Assembly: GCA_905250125.1 (NCBI GenBank)
Contig: CAJNOL010000090.1
Span: forward strand, 62,001-126,000
DNA from: Rotaria sordida
Lineage: Eukaryota; Rotifera; Eurotatoria; Philodinida; Philodinidae
Direction: 5' to 3'
Length of the DNA stretch: 64,000 nt
Position 1 is the stretch's first letter. Every line of letters begins with the position of its first letter. The translations under genes were made by a program, and so were the position numbers. The notes beneath the pieces are model-generated. The model worked only from the letters and a program-made list of their open reading frames with translations. It did not search any database and had not been told where the DNA came from. Positions 13,181 to 25,145 of this stretch are shown here, one piece after another.

Positions 13181-13850
13181 TACCAAAACTATTCAATAAG
13201 GTTTAGTTTCGATTGTCGCAAGCTCTAGAAAGAATCCAAATAGTAATATGAATAGAGATAATTGTTTCCAACAGGAATATAAGAAAATAAAAATTATTAT
13301 CAGATTCTCAAAATAAGAACTTCGGAAAATCAAAATCCTTGTTTTCCAGCACCTAGAACGTGTAAAAATAATTTTCTTTAGACTACAGAATGATAAAATA
13401 CATAACTACATACAAAATGTGATGCCTGCAAGGTCTCTATGAGATGTTTTTGGTTGGGATACAGTAATCTTATGGTAATCTCTAAAGCTGATATTTTTAG
13501 TATTTCCTATAGAAAAGGTCAATGTTTTTAACCTTCAACCAAATTGCTGCTATTTCAGATGAAAAAGGTCGTAGAGAATTGGGAGACATCTCATTTTGCA
13601 GGCAATTATTCACGCTATCATTCTATATTGTCTAAACAAAACTATATTTACGTGCTTTAGGTACTGAAAAACTAGGATTTTGATTTTCTGAAGTTCATAT
13701 CTTTGAAAGTCTGATTATAATCTTTATTTCCTTATATTCTTGTTGAAAATCGTTTTCTCTATTCGAATCACTATTTAGATTGTTTCTAACGTCTACGACA
13801 CTAGAAAAAAAAATTGAAAACAAAAACTTTGTTGAATAATTTTGGTACTC
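13181..13850. repeat. Long imperfect inverted repeat (foldback), arms about 250 nt
   Basis: Left arm 13181 to about 13445 matches the reverse complement of about 13580-13850 at roughly 75-80 percent by eye. Shared blocks include gaacttcggaaaatcaaaat against gaacttcagaaaatcaaaat, and accaaaactattcaataa against accaaaattattcaacaa at the outer ends. The loop is about 135 nt. No protein is encoded. It could be a foldback transposon or an old local inverted duplication. Confidence 0.75.
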
Positions 13851-15750
13851 ACTTTATAATCTATACGGAGTGGATCAGAAGTTTCTAAACAAAAAATTTG
13901 ACTATTTTTTGTGTATTTAAATTGTGCTCGTTTAGAATATATGCTTAGAATTTTTCTACGACTTTTAATAATTGAGCTATAAGAAAATCTTCAAAGAACT
14001 CAAAAAAAAATTTTTTAAGAGAAGTCTGCTTCGTGTAGATATCAAATAAGTTCTGTAAATATATTGTGCTTGAAGGTGATCTGTACTATACAAAATGATG
14101 TCAGAATTTGTAGTGAATTATTTTCTGTATCTTCCGATATATTCAATAAAATTTTGTGGCATATCTCGGAGAAGTTTCATTTGAGGTTTTCCCGTTCCTC
14201 CCCTTCCCCCTAAACAAATTTTAAAGCCGTTTCAAGTTTTACTTATCGTTCAATATTCAAAAGTCATAGAAAAACTCGAAGTATATATTCTAAAAGTTCA
14301 TCAACTTCCGAGTCAAATATTTTGTCAAGAAACTTTCAGCCCACGCCTTTGCACAAGAATAAATGTTCATAATACAAAGAATAATTTAATAGAAAGTGTT
14401 AATACATCCATCTGATCTCTTTTAAGCTCTCCGTGAGAAAAAACAGTCCATTCTCCTCAGAAAAATCGAAATTGAGATGATAATTCTAGGTCTGATCTTT
14501 TATAAATGAACATAGTTTTTTATTTGACAATTTCGTCACTTGCCGTTTGAAAAATATGCTATTTTCTGTGCTTATGCTTTTCTAATCAAGCATTCTAGAA
14601 TTCTCCAAGGAGCTTCATTGTAGCCAATTGCTTTTTTTTTTATTATTCAAAAAGAACATGTGAATCTGCAGTGTCCGTTTTTTGGATTAAACTTTTTAAA
14701 AAGTATTTCTATAAGTCGATGTCTATTTTTTCAGATATTAAACTTGTCATCCTTTTTCTTCGCATAAAAAGAAAGAATTTGGAAACAATGAGTACTGCAG
14801 TCTGACACTGTCTTTCTAATAAAACAATATAGAATGAAGATCCACAGAGAATAGATGAGCTATTCTTTAGCCTTGTTTGGTGACTATCTTCCGAAAATGT
14901 AATAATATAGGTCTGAAAATTTTAATAAAACCTCTCGACTATAGTCCCAATATGTCCTGAACATTTCATCTAATTTGAATATATCTAGCCCAAGATCGTT
15001 TTTTTTTACGGATAACATTTGTTAATAGGTGATTTCATGTTCCATCAGTCCTATTCTCATGTTATGTATATAGTATTGAATTATGCCAATGGTCGAATTA
15101 TAGTACTTCTTTTAATAGTGCTGATCTAAGATGGAATTTTATCAAACACAAAATGTCAAAAAAAAAATGAGAATCCAAAAGTCACTACGTGAACTCGAAA
15201 ATGCGGCCGAGGAATTACGAAATAACCTATTAATAAATATTATTCAAGAATCTATAACAAAAAAATCTCACGCGATGTGTCAACACTTTGTATCTCTATA
15301 TTATAAGCATTAAGTCTTGTGCAATTCATATATATATATCTACGTCAATTTGTTTCTAACTATAGTCTATCTTTTATATACAAAATATGCTTCACGAGTG
15401 TTTTGTTATTAATAGATATTGAATAAAATATCTTCTGATAGCTTCTATGAAAATAGCCTTAATACAGCATGAAAAATTGATTATTCTTTATCCACTGATG
15501 CGATCCATTTGTCTCTTGTGTATACAATCAACAAAAAAAAAGAAAAAAAAAAAAAGAAAGATCATTATATTTATATTGCTTGATAGGTTTTTATCCATAG
15601 ATTTTTCCTTCCTTCTGCATTTCTGTTAATAATAATAGAAAGAAAAGAATAAAGGTCTTGTTCTAACACATCTGTTCCAGACATTCATCATAATATATGC
15701 ACTAGTTGATTGTCATATTTCGTGATCAATTTGTTATTTTTTATATATCA

Positions 15751-17723
15751 ATGCCTATAGATATGGATGGTTTACGTGACGGTTATCGTGGTCGATATCG
15801 TGATCGACATAATAATTATTCGACACATCGAAATAATCCTACGGATCGATCAACACGTGGAAACTATCAGTATGATAAATTTTTCTTTTCTTTAAATCAT
15901 ATAAAAGAAAGATTTGCCTTTTTTTTTTGTTCAGTGAACGTCCAACACATAGTAATGATCATAATGGTAATTATTCATCAAGAAATTCATCAAATGAAAG
16001 TAATAATTATCGTTCATCACGTATATCACTTAATTCTCGACCTGTTTCATCACGAAATGGCCCACCAAAACATCATCGTTATCAACATCATAATGATGAT
16101 TATTCATCTTCGTCAAATATTTCTTCATCATTATCTAATCGAACAAATAGTGGTCAATCAAATTATTATGATAATCATTCACCATCATCAAGATTCGATC
16201 GATCATCAAATCATCGTGAAAAATATTCATCATTATTAACTGAACAACAAATTATTTCCAATAATTCTATTCCATCAAATTCTTTATATTATAATTCATC
16301 TCAATCAATATTACCTTTACATGATCGTGGATTACCACCATTATTACCATCACAACATATTGATTCAGAACGTAATCGATATGTTTCATCATCGTCGAAT
16401 TATCGGTAAAGTTTTATTTTTCAATTACATATTCTCGACAATTTTTAATATGTTTCTTGTAGACGAAATAGTTCTCCACCACCACCACCACCACCACCAC
16501 CACCACCACCACCTGTTTCATCTTATCGAAATGAACGATTAATGGACTATGGACCTCGAAATATTAATAATGATATATATATGCGTAATGAATATCGATC
16601 TCTAACACCTCCACCATTGGTTCCTGTATCTATACGTAATGATCCATATAGTGGTGAACTGTATCGACCAAATGATTATGGCACACGTTCTGAACGATAT
16701 GACCTGCCATGTAAGTGCTATTCTAAACAAATTTTTTTTCTAGTAACCTGTCGCTCTTAGCACAAAACATAATTTTCCTTTTCTATCGTTCATTAAACAA
16801 TCATATGTTTTTATTTTGATTACATTCAATCTATTACTATCTCTCGGTTAATTTAACCACATATATATATATATATATCAATATAATGATCACACAAGAA
16901 CCAAAGTTCCTTTTTTTTTTATCACTTCGAAGTAGATATAAATCATTTATTATCATTATGATTAATTTCTCAGACGTCTATATTCATATCTTTACTCACG
17001 ATGATTGATGTTCGATATATTCATGAGAGAAAAAATAAACTATAAATATATCATCAACCTTTTTTCAATGTCATCGTCTGATTTCGATTATAAAACAAAA
17101 AACAAAAAACCTTCTTTAATTCAATATGATTAAATAATAACAATTATTCAAAATACAAACAATAAACAAATAATTCATAATCTTTCTTATTTTTCTTTCT
17201 GAATAAATCAGTTTCCTAATATACTAAGATTTCGATAAAAAAAAAAAAAAAAAAAAAGTAAATAATAAATTTCGAAAATTTATATTTATTTTCTTATACA
17301 TTATTACAATCAAGCGAAAAAATACTCCTTTAATTTGTAGCGAATCGAAATAATACATCATCACGTGATCATTCAATGGCATCTGTCTCATCATCTACTT
17401 ATCGTAATGATTTGTATCGAAGTTCATCAAATGTTTCAATGTCATCACCATCATCCTATACAACACGTGAACAATATATACAAGATGTTAATTATCGTTC
17501 AATATCTCAATCAAGAGATTATGGAACTACATTATCATCATCATCACGTCCTAATTATCCATCATTAATGGATCATCAAGAAGGTTTATTTCGAAATAAT
17601 CGTGATCGTAATCAGAATGATAATCGTTCATCATCTCATCGTGATCGTCCAAATTTAAAACGTTCTGGTTCAAGATATAATGATAATGGACCAATACCAT
17701 CTAAACGACCTATGAGACGATAA
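15751..17723 (+). CDS. Ser/Arg/Asn-rich disordered protein with polyproline run, unidentified
   Basis: Four exons, 15751-15869, 15935-16405, 16463-16710 and 17341-17723, give 406 residues. I do not recognise the family. The N-terminus is Arg/Gly/Asp-rich (DGYRGRYRDRHNN). The middle is dominated by Ser, Asn, His and Arg with many SSR, SRN and YRS motifs. A run of about 13 prolines is encoded by a (CCA)n tract near 16477-16515. The C-terminus is basic (DRPNLKRSGSRYND then PSKRPMRR), like a nuclear localisation signal. Composition suggests an intrinsically disordered nuclear or RNA-associated protein. That is inference from composition only. The ATG at 15751 was chosen as the first Met in the long frame. 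The last intron is 630 nt. The splice chain is consistent in phase. Confidence 0.7.
16477..16515 (+). repeat. (CCA)n coding microsatellite, polyproline
   Basis: Consecutive CCA codons in exon 3 of the disordered-protein gene. The same tract gives a His-rich frame if read one base off, which is a shadow. Confidence 0.85.
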
Positions 17724-18230
17724 ACAAAATGAAAAATAAAATTTATCCATAGTTTTGTTTTTTGTTTTTATTTTTCTTCCAAAATTTCATCGTTCGTTTT
17801 TTTTGACGAATGAATTTATATTAGATAAAAAACAAGCAAAAAAAAAACCAAGAAGACTATATGTATATCAAATAGTTTGAACATTATCTCCATTGTATGT
17901 ACAAACATTTTTATTTCTGTCTGTTTTTGTTTGTCTATGGTTTGTGTATATTGAAAAAAAAACAATTGTAAAACTTTCATTGATTTTTTTTTCATGATAA
18001 AAAAAAAAAGAAACAAAAACTTGATTAATATATGTAAAAGAAAATTCTATTCGTCTTATAAATATAAACAAGTGATATTGATTTTTCATATATATATATA
18101 TGTCTATCGTTATTGTTATTTTATTTTCATGTCATTTTTATTCGGTAAGAATGTGTTAATTTATTTTTCAAGGTGTTTTAATTTTGTCTACTAATATATT
18201 TGTTCTATTTTTATTTTCTTCTTATCATAG

Positions 18231-18292
18231 GCGACAATCTGGATGATTGTACGAAATCGTCATTAACATTCAAGGATACATTGTACCAACAG
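18231..18292 (+). other. Possible orphan exon (62 nt)
   Basis: A T-rich tract ending atag precedes, and a GTATAT donor follows, a GC-richer 62-nt block. One frame is open for 20 codons (DNLDDCTKSSLTF...) and ends in phase 0. A second open block after the acceptor at 19091-19094 continues in phase 0 to a stop at 19143-19145. The entry phase would accept the phase-1 donor of exon 3 of the upstream Ser/Arg-rich gene, so an alternative 3' end is conceivable. No homology seen. Confidence 0.3.
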
Positions 18293-18370
18293 GTATATTA
18301 AAAACAAAAAAATAATTGATATAGATTCATTTATGTTGATCAAAAAACAATATTATTACCTGATCTGAAT

Positions 18371-18763
18371 TGGAGATGTGCAGGGTACACGTTTTTTTTT
18401 GTATTCTGTACCTTGACTGACGGGGGAATGTTCTGAAGTGTCCTATCACTTTTTGATCAACATTGTACCCAGATGACAGGCTATAGTGAACAGTGTCAAT
18501 GTGTAAGATGGTTCGGTTGTGTGAATCATTATTTTTGGGATATTGAATTTTTCACTGGAAACTTGGATTAAGAAATCTAGTAAAAATTCGATAATGTCAA
18601 GAACATAGGCTCAGACAACCGAACTATCTTTGGCTTTGATATTACTCACCAGAGCCTATCGTTTGAGTAGAGTCTCAATCGAAAAGCAATTGAAGACTTC
18701 GGTAGATTTTCTCGTGCAAAAAAAAATTTCTAACCTTTACTCTACTCTGCACATCTCTAACAT
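18371..18763. mobile_element. MITE-like element, terminal inverted repeats gagatgtgcag
   Basis: The left end, gagatgtgcagggta from 18373, and right end, tactctgcacatctc up to about 18757, are inverted copies. Related ends recur at 50371-50460 and 51071-51093. The interior is non-coding. The repeated termini in separate loci support a dispersed non-autonomous element. Confidence 0.65.
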
Positions 18764-20235
18764 GAATAGATTTTTTGTTTTCTCAGGTTGAAAAGTCAAA
18801 TAAAAAAAAAAATGATTTCATGGAATATAATTATATATTAAACGATATCATAACCATATAGTCTTCGTTTACATTGTTTGATTTTTGCTAATGAATCTAT
18901 TTTTACAATCAAATTTATCAATCGCAATTATTCCAATTATGAAGCCATCTATTCATTAATTATCAAGTAATATGTCATAATTATCAGATTTAGTAAGAAA
19001 ATATGAAACATTGGAGCACTATCTAGTATGTTAACTTAAATGAATTGTAAAAACTCAAGAATTTATTCTTGTATTATTTCTTTTTTTTTTGTAGTTGTGC
19101 AATTATTCAAATTCCAAGAGAATTGTTATCAGTAACATTAAATAGAAAATGTTTTACATGCTATCAGAATTGGTTTCTTTTTATGCATTATTGACTATAT
19201 TAACATTAATATGTATTCTCATAAAAGTAACAGCAGTTTTTCAAGGAAAAAGTTCAGTTATGATTATTATATATTTTATATTGAATAAGAATTGTTAAAT
19301 TTCTTGGATTTTTGTGCAATCATTATTTTATTCAATTTATTTTAAATGATTATTGAAAGATTTAAGATGATTTTATATATATACATATTTTTTTAAATTC
19401 TTATATGGATAATTTTATGATTTAATTTTACTATAGAATCATCGTCAACATATTGAACGATTACATTAGAAAAAAAAAAAAGATAACATAAATCGAATCT
19501 CATCTCTGTCAATCTGTTATAAAAGCAAATACTTTAGAACAATCTAAGAATGATTTAATTAAAAAACAAAAAAGAAAATGCTAATTATTATTAGACTAAT
19601 TCAACTTCATGGAAAAAATATTTTAACATAAGTACTTTTATGGACTATTAGAGCAGCACATTTTAGCGCTTAATTTGCTAATTTATATTACGTGTATTGA
19701 ATTACTAATAGTTTTGACTCAATACATTCGTTATTGAATTGATGAACTTTGTTTAATGAATAAATTTCAAGACAAAATTTTAAAAACTCGATCAAATTTA
19801 TGCTCATAAATTTGCTTAGCTATTTCAAGTTATACAGTGGATATTTTATTTTTAAATTATCTTGATATTGGAGTATAATTTGCAGATTTTCTTATTGGTT
19901 TTTATCAAATTATTTTTGTTCTATATTTGATTTTTTTTTTTCTATGTATCAATGATAATTTTATTTAATATATAAATATCAGAAACAAAATTTATCTGTA
20001 ATATTTAGTTAAAACATAAATGAAATAACAATATTTATAATAACTATGAATAGAATATCATTCGAATGAATATTAAAAAAAATAGTATTGATGACTTAAA
20101 AAAACATTTCTATATTAAAATAAATAATAATATTGAAGAAAAATATTTTTTGTATTTTTTCTTGTTATTTGAATAATAAATAAATAAATAAATATTTTGT
20201 TTTTCTTTATTTTCTTTTTTTTTTGATTGTAAATT

Positions 20236-21496
20236 ATGTCGAAACATAGACATGGTGGAAGACAAAATAGGTCTTATGGTGGAACTGCCGGTGGCAGTGG
20301 CGGTCGTGGTGGTGGTGGTCGTGGTGGTGGTAATAGACAAGGAAAAATTTCATATAATTCAGGTGATGAACCTGCATTTATACGACAATTTAAAGAACGT
20401 ACTGGTTATAAAGCACCATCAACAACTGACGATAAAGTATAGAATCTGCTTTTTTTTTTCTTTTCATTTTAATAATGTTTTTGGTATTTAAATATTAGCG
20501 TCAAATGCTTATTAATGAAATAAATGATAATGATGAACGACCACGTGATGGAGATTATCGAAAAGATGATGAAAAACCTCAAATTGTACAATTAAGTACA
20601 AATGATTTAAGTAAAGAAGAAGTTGAAATTGAAGTAGCAAAAGCTAAAGAAGGTATTGTATGCGTTCTACGTCTTAGAATTTAGAAGAGAAAAACAACAT
20701 CTGTTTTTCACCTTGTATTTCCTCAAGGTCAGAAAAATAAACTATTTATCAAACAGTATTTTCATTGTTATATGATTACGTTCGTACTAATATACAATAT
20801 AATGTTTTTCCGTTTTGACAAAACAAGACAATATTGTTTATTAAAATCATATATATCGGAACCTTTTTAAGATTAATTTAATGTTCTCAAATAGTATTAA
20901 AAGTACTTTTTCCACTATCAACGAATATAGATGTTCTAAACAGAGACATTTTTATCTTTTGTCTTTGATATCATCTGTTTGCAAATGAAAGACTCAAGGT
21001 GCATAATACTATAATAGTGTCTCTTCTTCATTTTCGTTTTAGACTTAAAAAAATAACAGCATTGTATTCCAATAAGAGTATTACTACAAACTATTTTTAG
21101 CATGAAAAATTGCCATTTGTTATCGTAAATGAATGCCATATTTTCAAGCATATTTACATAGACTATTTCGATGAATAATTCAAATAAGCCCATTTTCAAA
21201 AATTTCGACGATTCGTTGTTTTTTTATTTTTAGCTGACGAAGAAAAAAAATGTATTGATTCAAATGGTCGTCTATTATTTCGTAAGCCAAAAGAAAAAAC
21301 AGATGACAATATAAGTGCAACTAATAAGTCTGATATAATTGATATGGCATCAAATAAATCAATAAAACGCAAAACTCCAATATCATCAACAACTATACAA
21401 AAAGAAAGTAATGATGGAAATTCGAATGAAAAAAAAAAGACTAAAGCACAATTACTTTCATTTATGAATGAAAGTGGTATTGATGGAGATGATTAA
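20236..21496 (+). CDS. KIAA1143: KIAA1143 homologue (DUF4604-type small acidic/basic protein)
   Basis: Three exons, 20236-20436, 20499-20652 and 21234-21496, encode 205 residues (human about 154). Matching blocks are ISYNSGDEPAFIRQFKERTGY, KPQIVQLSTNDLSKEEVE, and DSNGRLLFRKPKEK. The N-terminus begins MSKHRHG and carries a Gly/Arg-rich RGG-like extension (about residues 14-35) that is absent in the vertebrate protein as I remember it. The C-terminus ends AQLLSFMNESGIDGDD. The molecular function of this family is not established. The second intron (581 nt) is long for this genome but shows no repeat structure that I could detect. An AATAAA follows about 45 nt after the stop. Confidence 0.88.
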
Positions 21497-22682
21497 TTTC
21501 GTTCGTTTGCTTTCTTTTTTTTTTTCTTTTTTGACTGTAAATAAAAATCAAATGTCTGCAATTTATAATTTCTCGACCTAATCATTTTATGGCAAAAAAA
21601 AAACGAGACAGTTTTGTCAGTTACCATGAAAATTATAAACAAATTCATCCATAACAATTCGTTATTCTCGATAACTTATTTTTCTAATGAAAAAATTGTC
21701 ATAAAAATTATTTGTGACTTTCTATGTATGAATAAGCAAAAGTCTGTTAATGTATAAAAAAATATCTGAATGAAAATTTCTTATATAATAACCATTGCCA
21801 TAGATTCACCTTTCGTATTGTTATTATTGTTGTTTTATCAAATGGAATTACATACAACAAAACTTCATGTTTACATTTTCTGACATAAAAAAAGACATAG
21901 ATTAGATCTATATATTATAAATATCAAATAACATAGACAACTTGATCAGTGACATGTTGGTTTTCAATGACGGACAACGAGTTCTTATTTTTTGCCATCT
22001 GTTATGTGTCAATCACATTTGTGTTCACAAGACAATATCAAATTTCATCTTAATGTATATTTCTTTTTCTTTTTTTTTATATGGATTTTCAACTGAATTG
22101 GATAGAGATGTTCTACTATCTTTAAATCAATGTTATTCACATAAATATTACATTGTATTTATCATCAAAGTTATCCGATCAAACACTTGTTTGTATTCTC
22201 AGACATATATATTTCACATTTCTATGAGATATTCAATATGTTGATGTAATTCCCAGCCAGTTTCATTTTTGATCCCACATATGTGTTAATCGCATGTAAA
22301 CGTGGGAATCAATCGGAGAGGGAAAAAAAAATGACAAACATTTATATATTTTTTGGTACTATGAATAATGATGACATACAACTTGTAGGTTGAGTTATGT
22401 ATATTACTTATATGCATACTGTCATCGGCACTATTTGCATCTTCTTCGTTTTCTTTTTTTATCCTAACAATTAAATGAGTACGCCTCCTTTCTTCTTCGT
22501 TTTTTTTTTGTTTTTCCTGTTATAAAACTACTCAATAGTAGGATTAGTAATAATATATACAGAGAACAATGATTAATATTCAATTAGAAAAGGAAAATAT
22601 CATAGGTTATTTTTTTTTGATACACTTGTACACATTTAGACTGTTTCACTTTTATTCGCGTTATTTCTCTCTGTACAAATAG

Positions 22683-22728
<46 letters not shown>

Positions 22729-25145
22729 GCACTCATTCATTTCAAGGCCATGTGTGCATATCATCCGATGATGATAACACTATAATTTAAGACGAATATG
22801 CGTTCTGAATTTCGCACATATGGTAAGGACACATTTAGTTGACGTCATATGGCATCTTTTCAATATAAGTATCTATACATGATTTATCAAAAGTAAGAAA
22901 AACCATTTACGAACAAATGTTCTCTTTATATTTAAATATGATTTAATTTCATTAATTATTATTATGTTTTTTTTTTTTTCGCAAAATTTTATTTAATCGA
23001 TATGTATTGAATGTGTCATAAATTACTGTTAGTATCTATTAGTTTCTATATATGTAGGCGTATGTATTGAGTCATTATTGACGTAATAGAAACGATTGAA
23101 ACTTTCGCAACAATACTAAACAGTACAAAGGAAAAATTCGTAACACGAGGAAAAAAAACCTGACACAATATAAATTACGCAAATAAATAGTAGTTGCGTT
23201 GTTTGTATTTTTTTATCAAAAAATTTTTGACATATGACAAGATCTATTTTTTTCGAAAATTAGTAATCAAAAAAGAAAAAAAATTTATCATCAATGATAT
23301 GTTTTTTTTTTTCTGCTCACTTGAAATTATTCAAATGTGTAACACGAATGTAAAGGTGTACACACTAACTCATACTTTACCGTAACGTTATATACTCGTG
23401 ATTTTTTTTTTCCTCAGTGAAAAGAACAAGTATCAATCATGTATACTTCCGTTTGGTTTTCTCCTACATTACCATTTATTAGTTAAAGTGTCGTAGAATC
23501 GATGTCCTTAAGTAAATACAGACGGGACTAATATTCGGATGTTTTGTTCGTATTCTTTTTTTTTTTTCTATTCGTTATGAATAGAGAATAATAACAGAGT
23601 ATATATTTTTTCAAAAGTTAATATCGTTTTTTTTTATTTGAATAGAATCTGAATTAATGACTTCTATTAGTATTGAAAAAAAAAAAGAAATAATAATAAT
23701 TTTTTAACTAACTATTTTTGTATTGATATTCATCTACGCATATGAATTTAATGCTAAAAAAAACATTTTGTTTTGTCTCTTTTTTTTTCTCTCGTCTATA
23801 TAAATATTTTTTTCTTTTTTTTTTTCTATAAAGTATGTAAAGAATTTCGTTTGTCTTTTCTAGATTAATTGAATGTAACGTATTTTTCGTTTACGAAATA
23901 ACAGACAAAACATCCATTAATCAGTTGACAGACAATTCTTTGTCTGTCGTTTGATTTAAACTTTAATTTGAACAACGTGTCCTTTTCATTCTGTATTTAT
24001 TATTATTTATTTGGCAGAAACAAAAAAAAAAACGGCAACATGTATCGTCTTCTTCTCCTCCACCACAATCGTATCTCTTTATTTACATATAGCTATAGAT
24101 ATATATGTGTATATATATATATATGTATTTTTCACGTCTATCACAAGTAGAAATGATTGTTTATTACGTTCTACGTATTCGTCTATATCACAACTGAATT
24201 AGTCTAATGATGGCAAAGACATTTGCTTGATCGTTCGTTCGTTATCTTTCTTTTGTTTTAATTAAACCAATTGTTTGACTAAGACTCAACGTCTGAGACA
24301 ACATCGTATGTACCCAGCACTATACTTCCTCCTCCTCCTTCGATTGTCGCAAAAGAAAGAACATCCTTCTATTCGCCAGATTTCTTTTGATTCCGAGCCA
24401 AAATGAGAATAAGAGAGAAAGATAAAGAAAAAGAAAAAAAAATGCTTCTGAAGCGCGCAGAGTCGTTGTTTGCTAATTTCATTCAACTATTTGTCTTGGA
24501 TTTTTGCCAATGCATTACATTGGCTTCACTTTTCTCGCTTTTTTTCTTTTTCCTTCTCGACCGTGCTTGTGTGCACACAACTCATTCATGGACACACACG
24601 CACTCGTATTTCTTTTCTTTCCTTCACTTTTTCTTTTTTATCCGCGAATCATGTTAGAATGGGTCAATGTCGGTTGGTAAGCAGTAAACAGAAGCAGCAT
24701 CGCCGTTATTGTGTTTTTGTTGGATAAAGATATCTCGTTTTCTTCCTCCTTTTTTTTTTCTCGTTGGCGTTGAGAATATCCTCCCGATTGCGCGCGTACA
24801 ACAAAAGAGAAACAAAAGAAAATGAGAAAGAGAGCGAGAGAGAGAGAGAGTGAGAGAAAAAAAAGAAAGAAAAAGAAAAGAAAGGACAATTCATTTTGCA
24901 ATTTTTCTTCTCTCCCATTATTGCAACACACACACATACTCAGTCGTTTTTATTCGTTTTTTGTAGTCCATGAAACAAACATTTTCGTATTTGACATTTT
25001 AGATAAGCGTTCTCGTTTGTCGAATTTTTACTATTATTATTTTAAAATAATCAACATTAAGAAATAAAAAAAAAATAAACATTAAGAAACAAAAAAAAAA
25101 TAAACATTACTATTAACATCAATAAAACGATCATTTTTTATCATT
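21497..25145. other. Intergenic, AT-rich, low complexity
   Basis: This 3.6-kb stretch holds many poly-T runs, a (TA)n microsatellite at 22690-22723 and a purine-rich gagagagaga tract at about 24830-24850. Short frames near 24400-24940 are pyrimidine/purine-run artefacts. The last few hundred bases include the 5' flank of the PIM-like gene, with a duplicated ataaacattaagaaa unit at about 25060-25110. Confidence 0.6.
22690..22723. repeat. (TA)n microsatellite
   Basis: About 17 TA units. Confidence 0.9.

Larger units (their letters stand above)
12355..15750. other. Intergenic region with a microsatellite and a long inverted repeat
   Basis: This is the striatin 3' flank (AT-rich, polyA/T runs, GT microsatellite), then a 670-bp imperfect palindrome (listed separately), then AT-rich DNA to the next ATG. 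No frame here has recognisable protein similarity. A short frame at 15131-15313 has a helical Glu/Arg/Asn composition but no family match. Confidence 0.6.
17724..20235. other. Intergenic, AT-rich, containing a MITE and a possible orphan exon
   Basis: Apart from the candidate exon at 18231-18292 and the inverted-repeat element at 18371-18763, the stretch is AT-rich and shows no gene. A (TA) run lies at about 18090-18102. A possible second orphan exon starts after the acceptor at 19091-19094. Confidence 0.5.

Noticed and set aside
16321-16542. Poly-His frame
   Set aside because: Off-frame reading of the (CCA)n tract of the disordered-protein gene.
24286-25067. Several overlapping frames of 66-99 residues on both strands
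   Set aside because: All are translations of T-rich, AG-rich or GT-rich low-complexity runs, with no splice structure or similarity.
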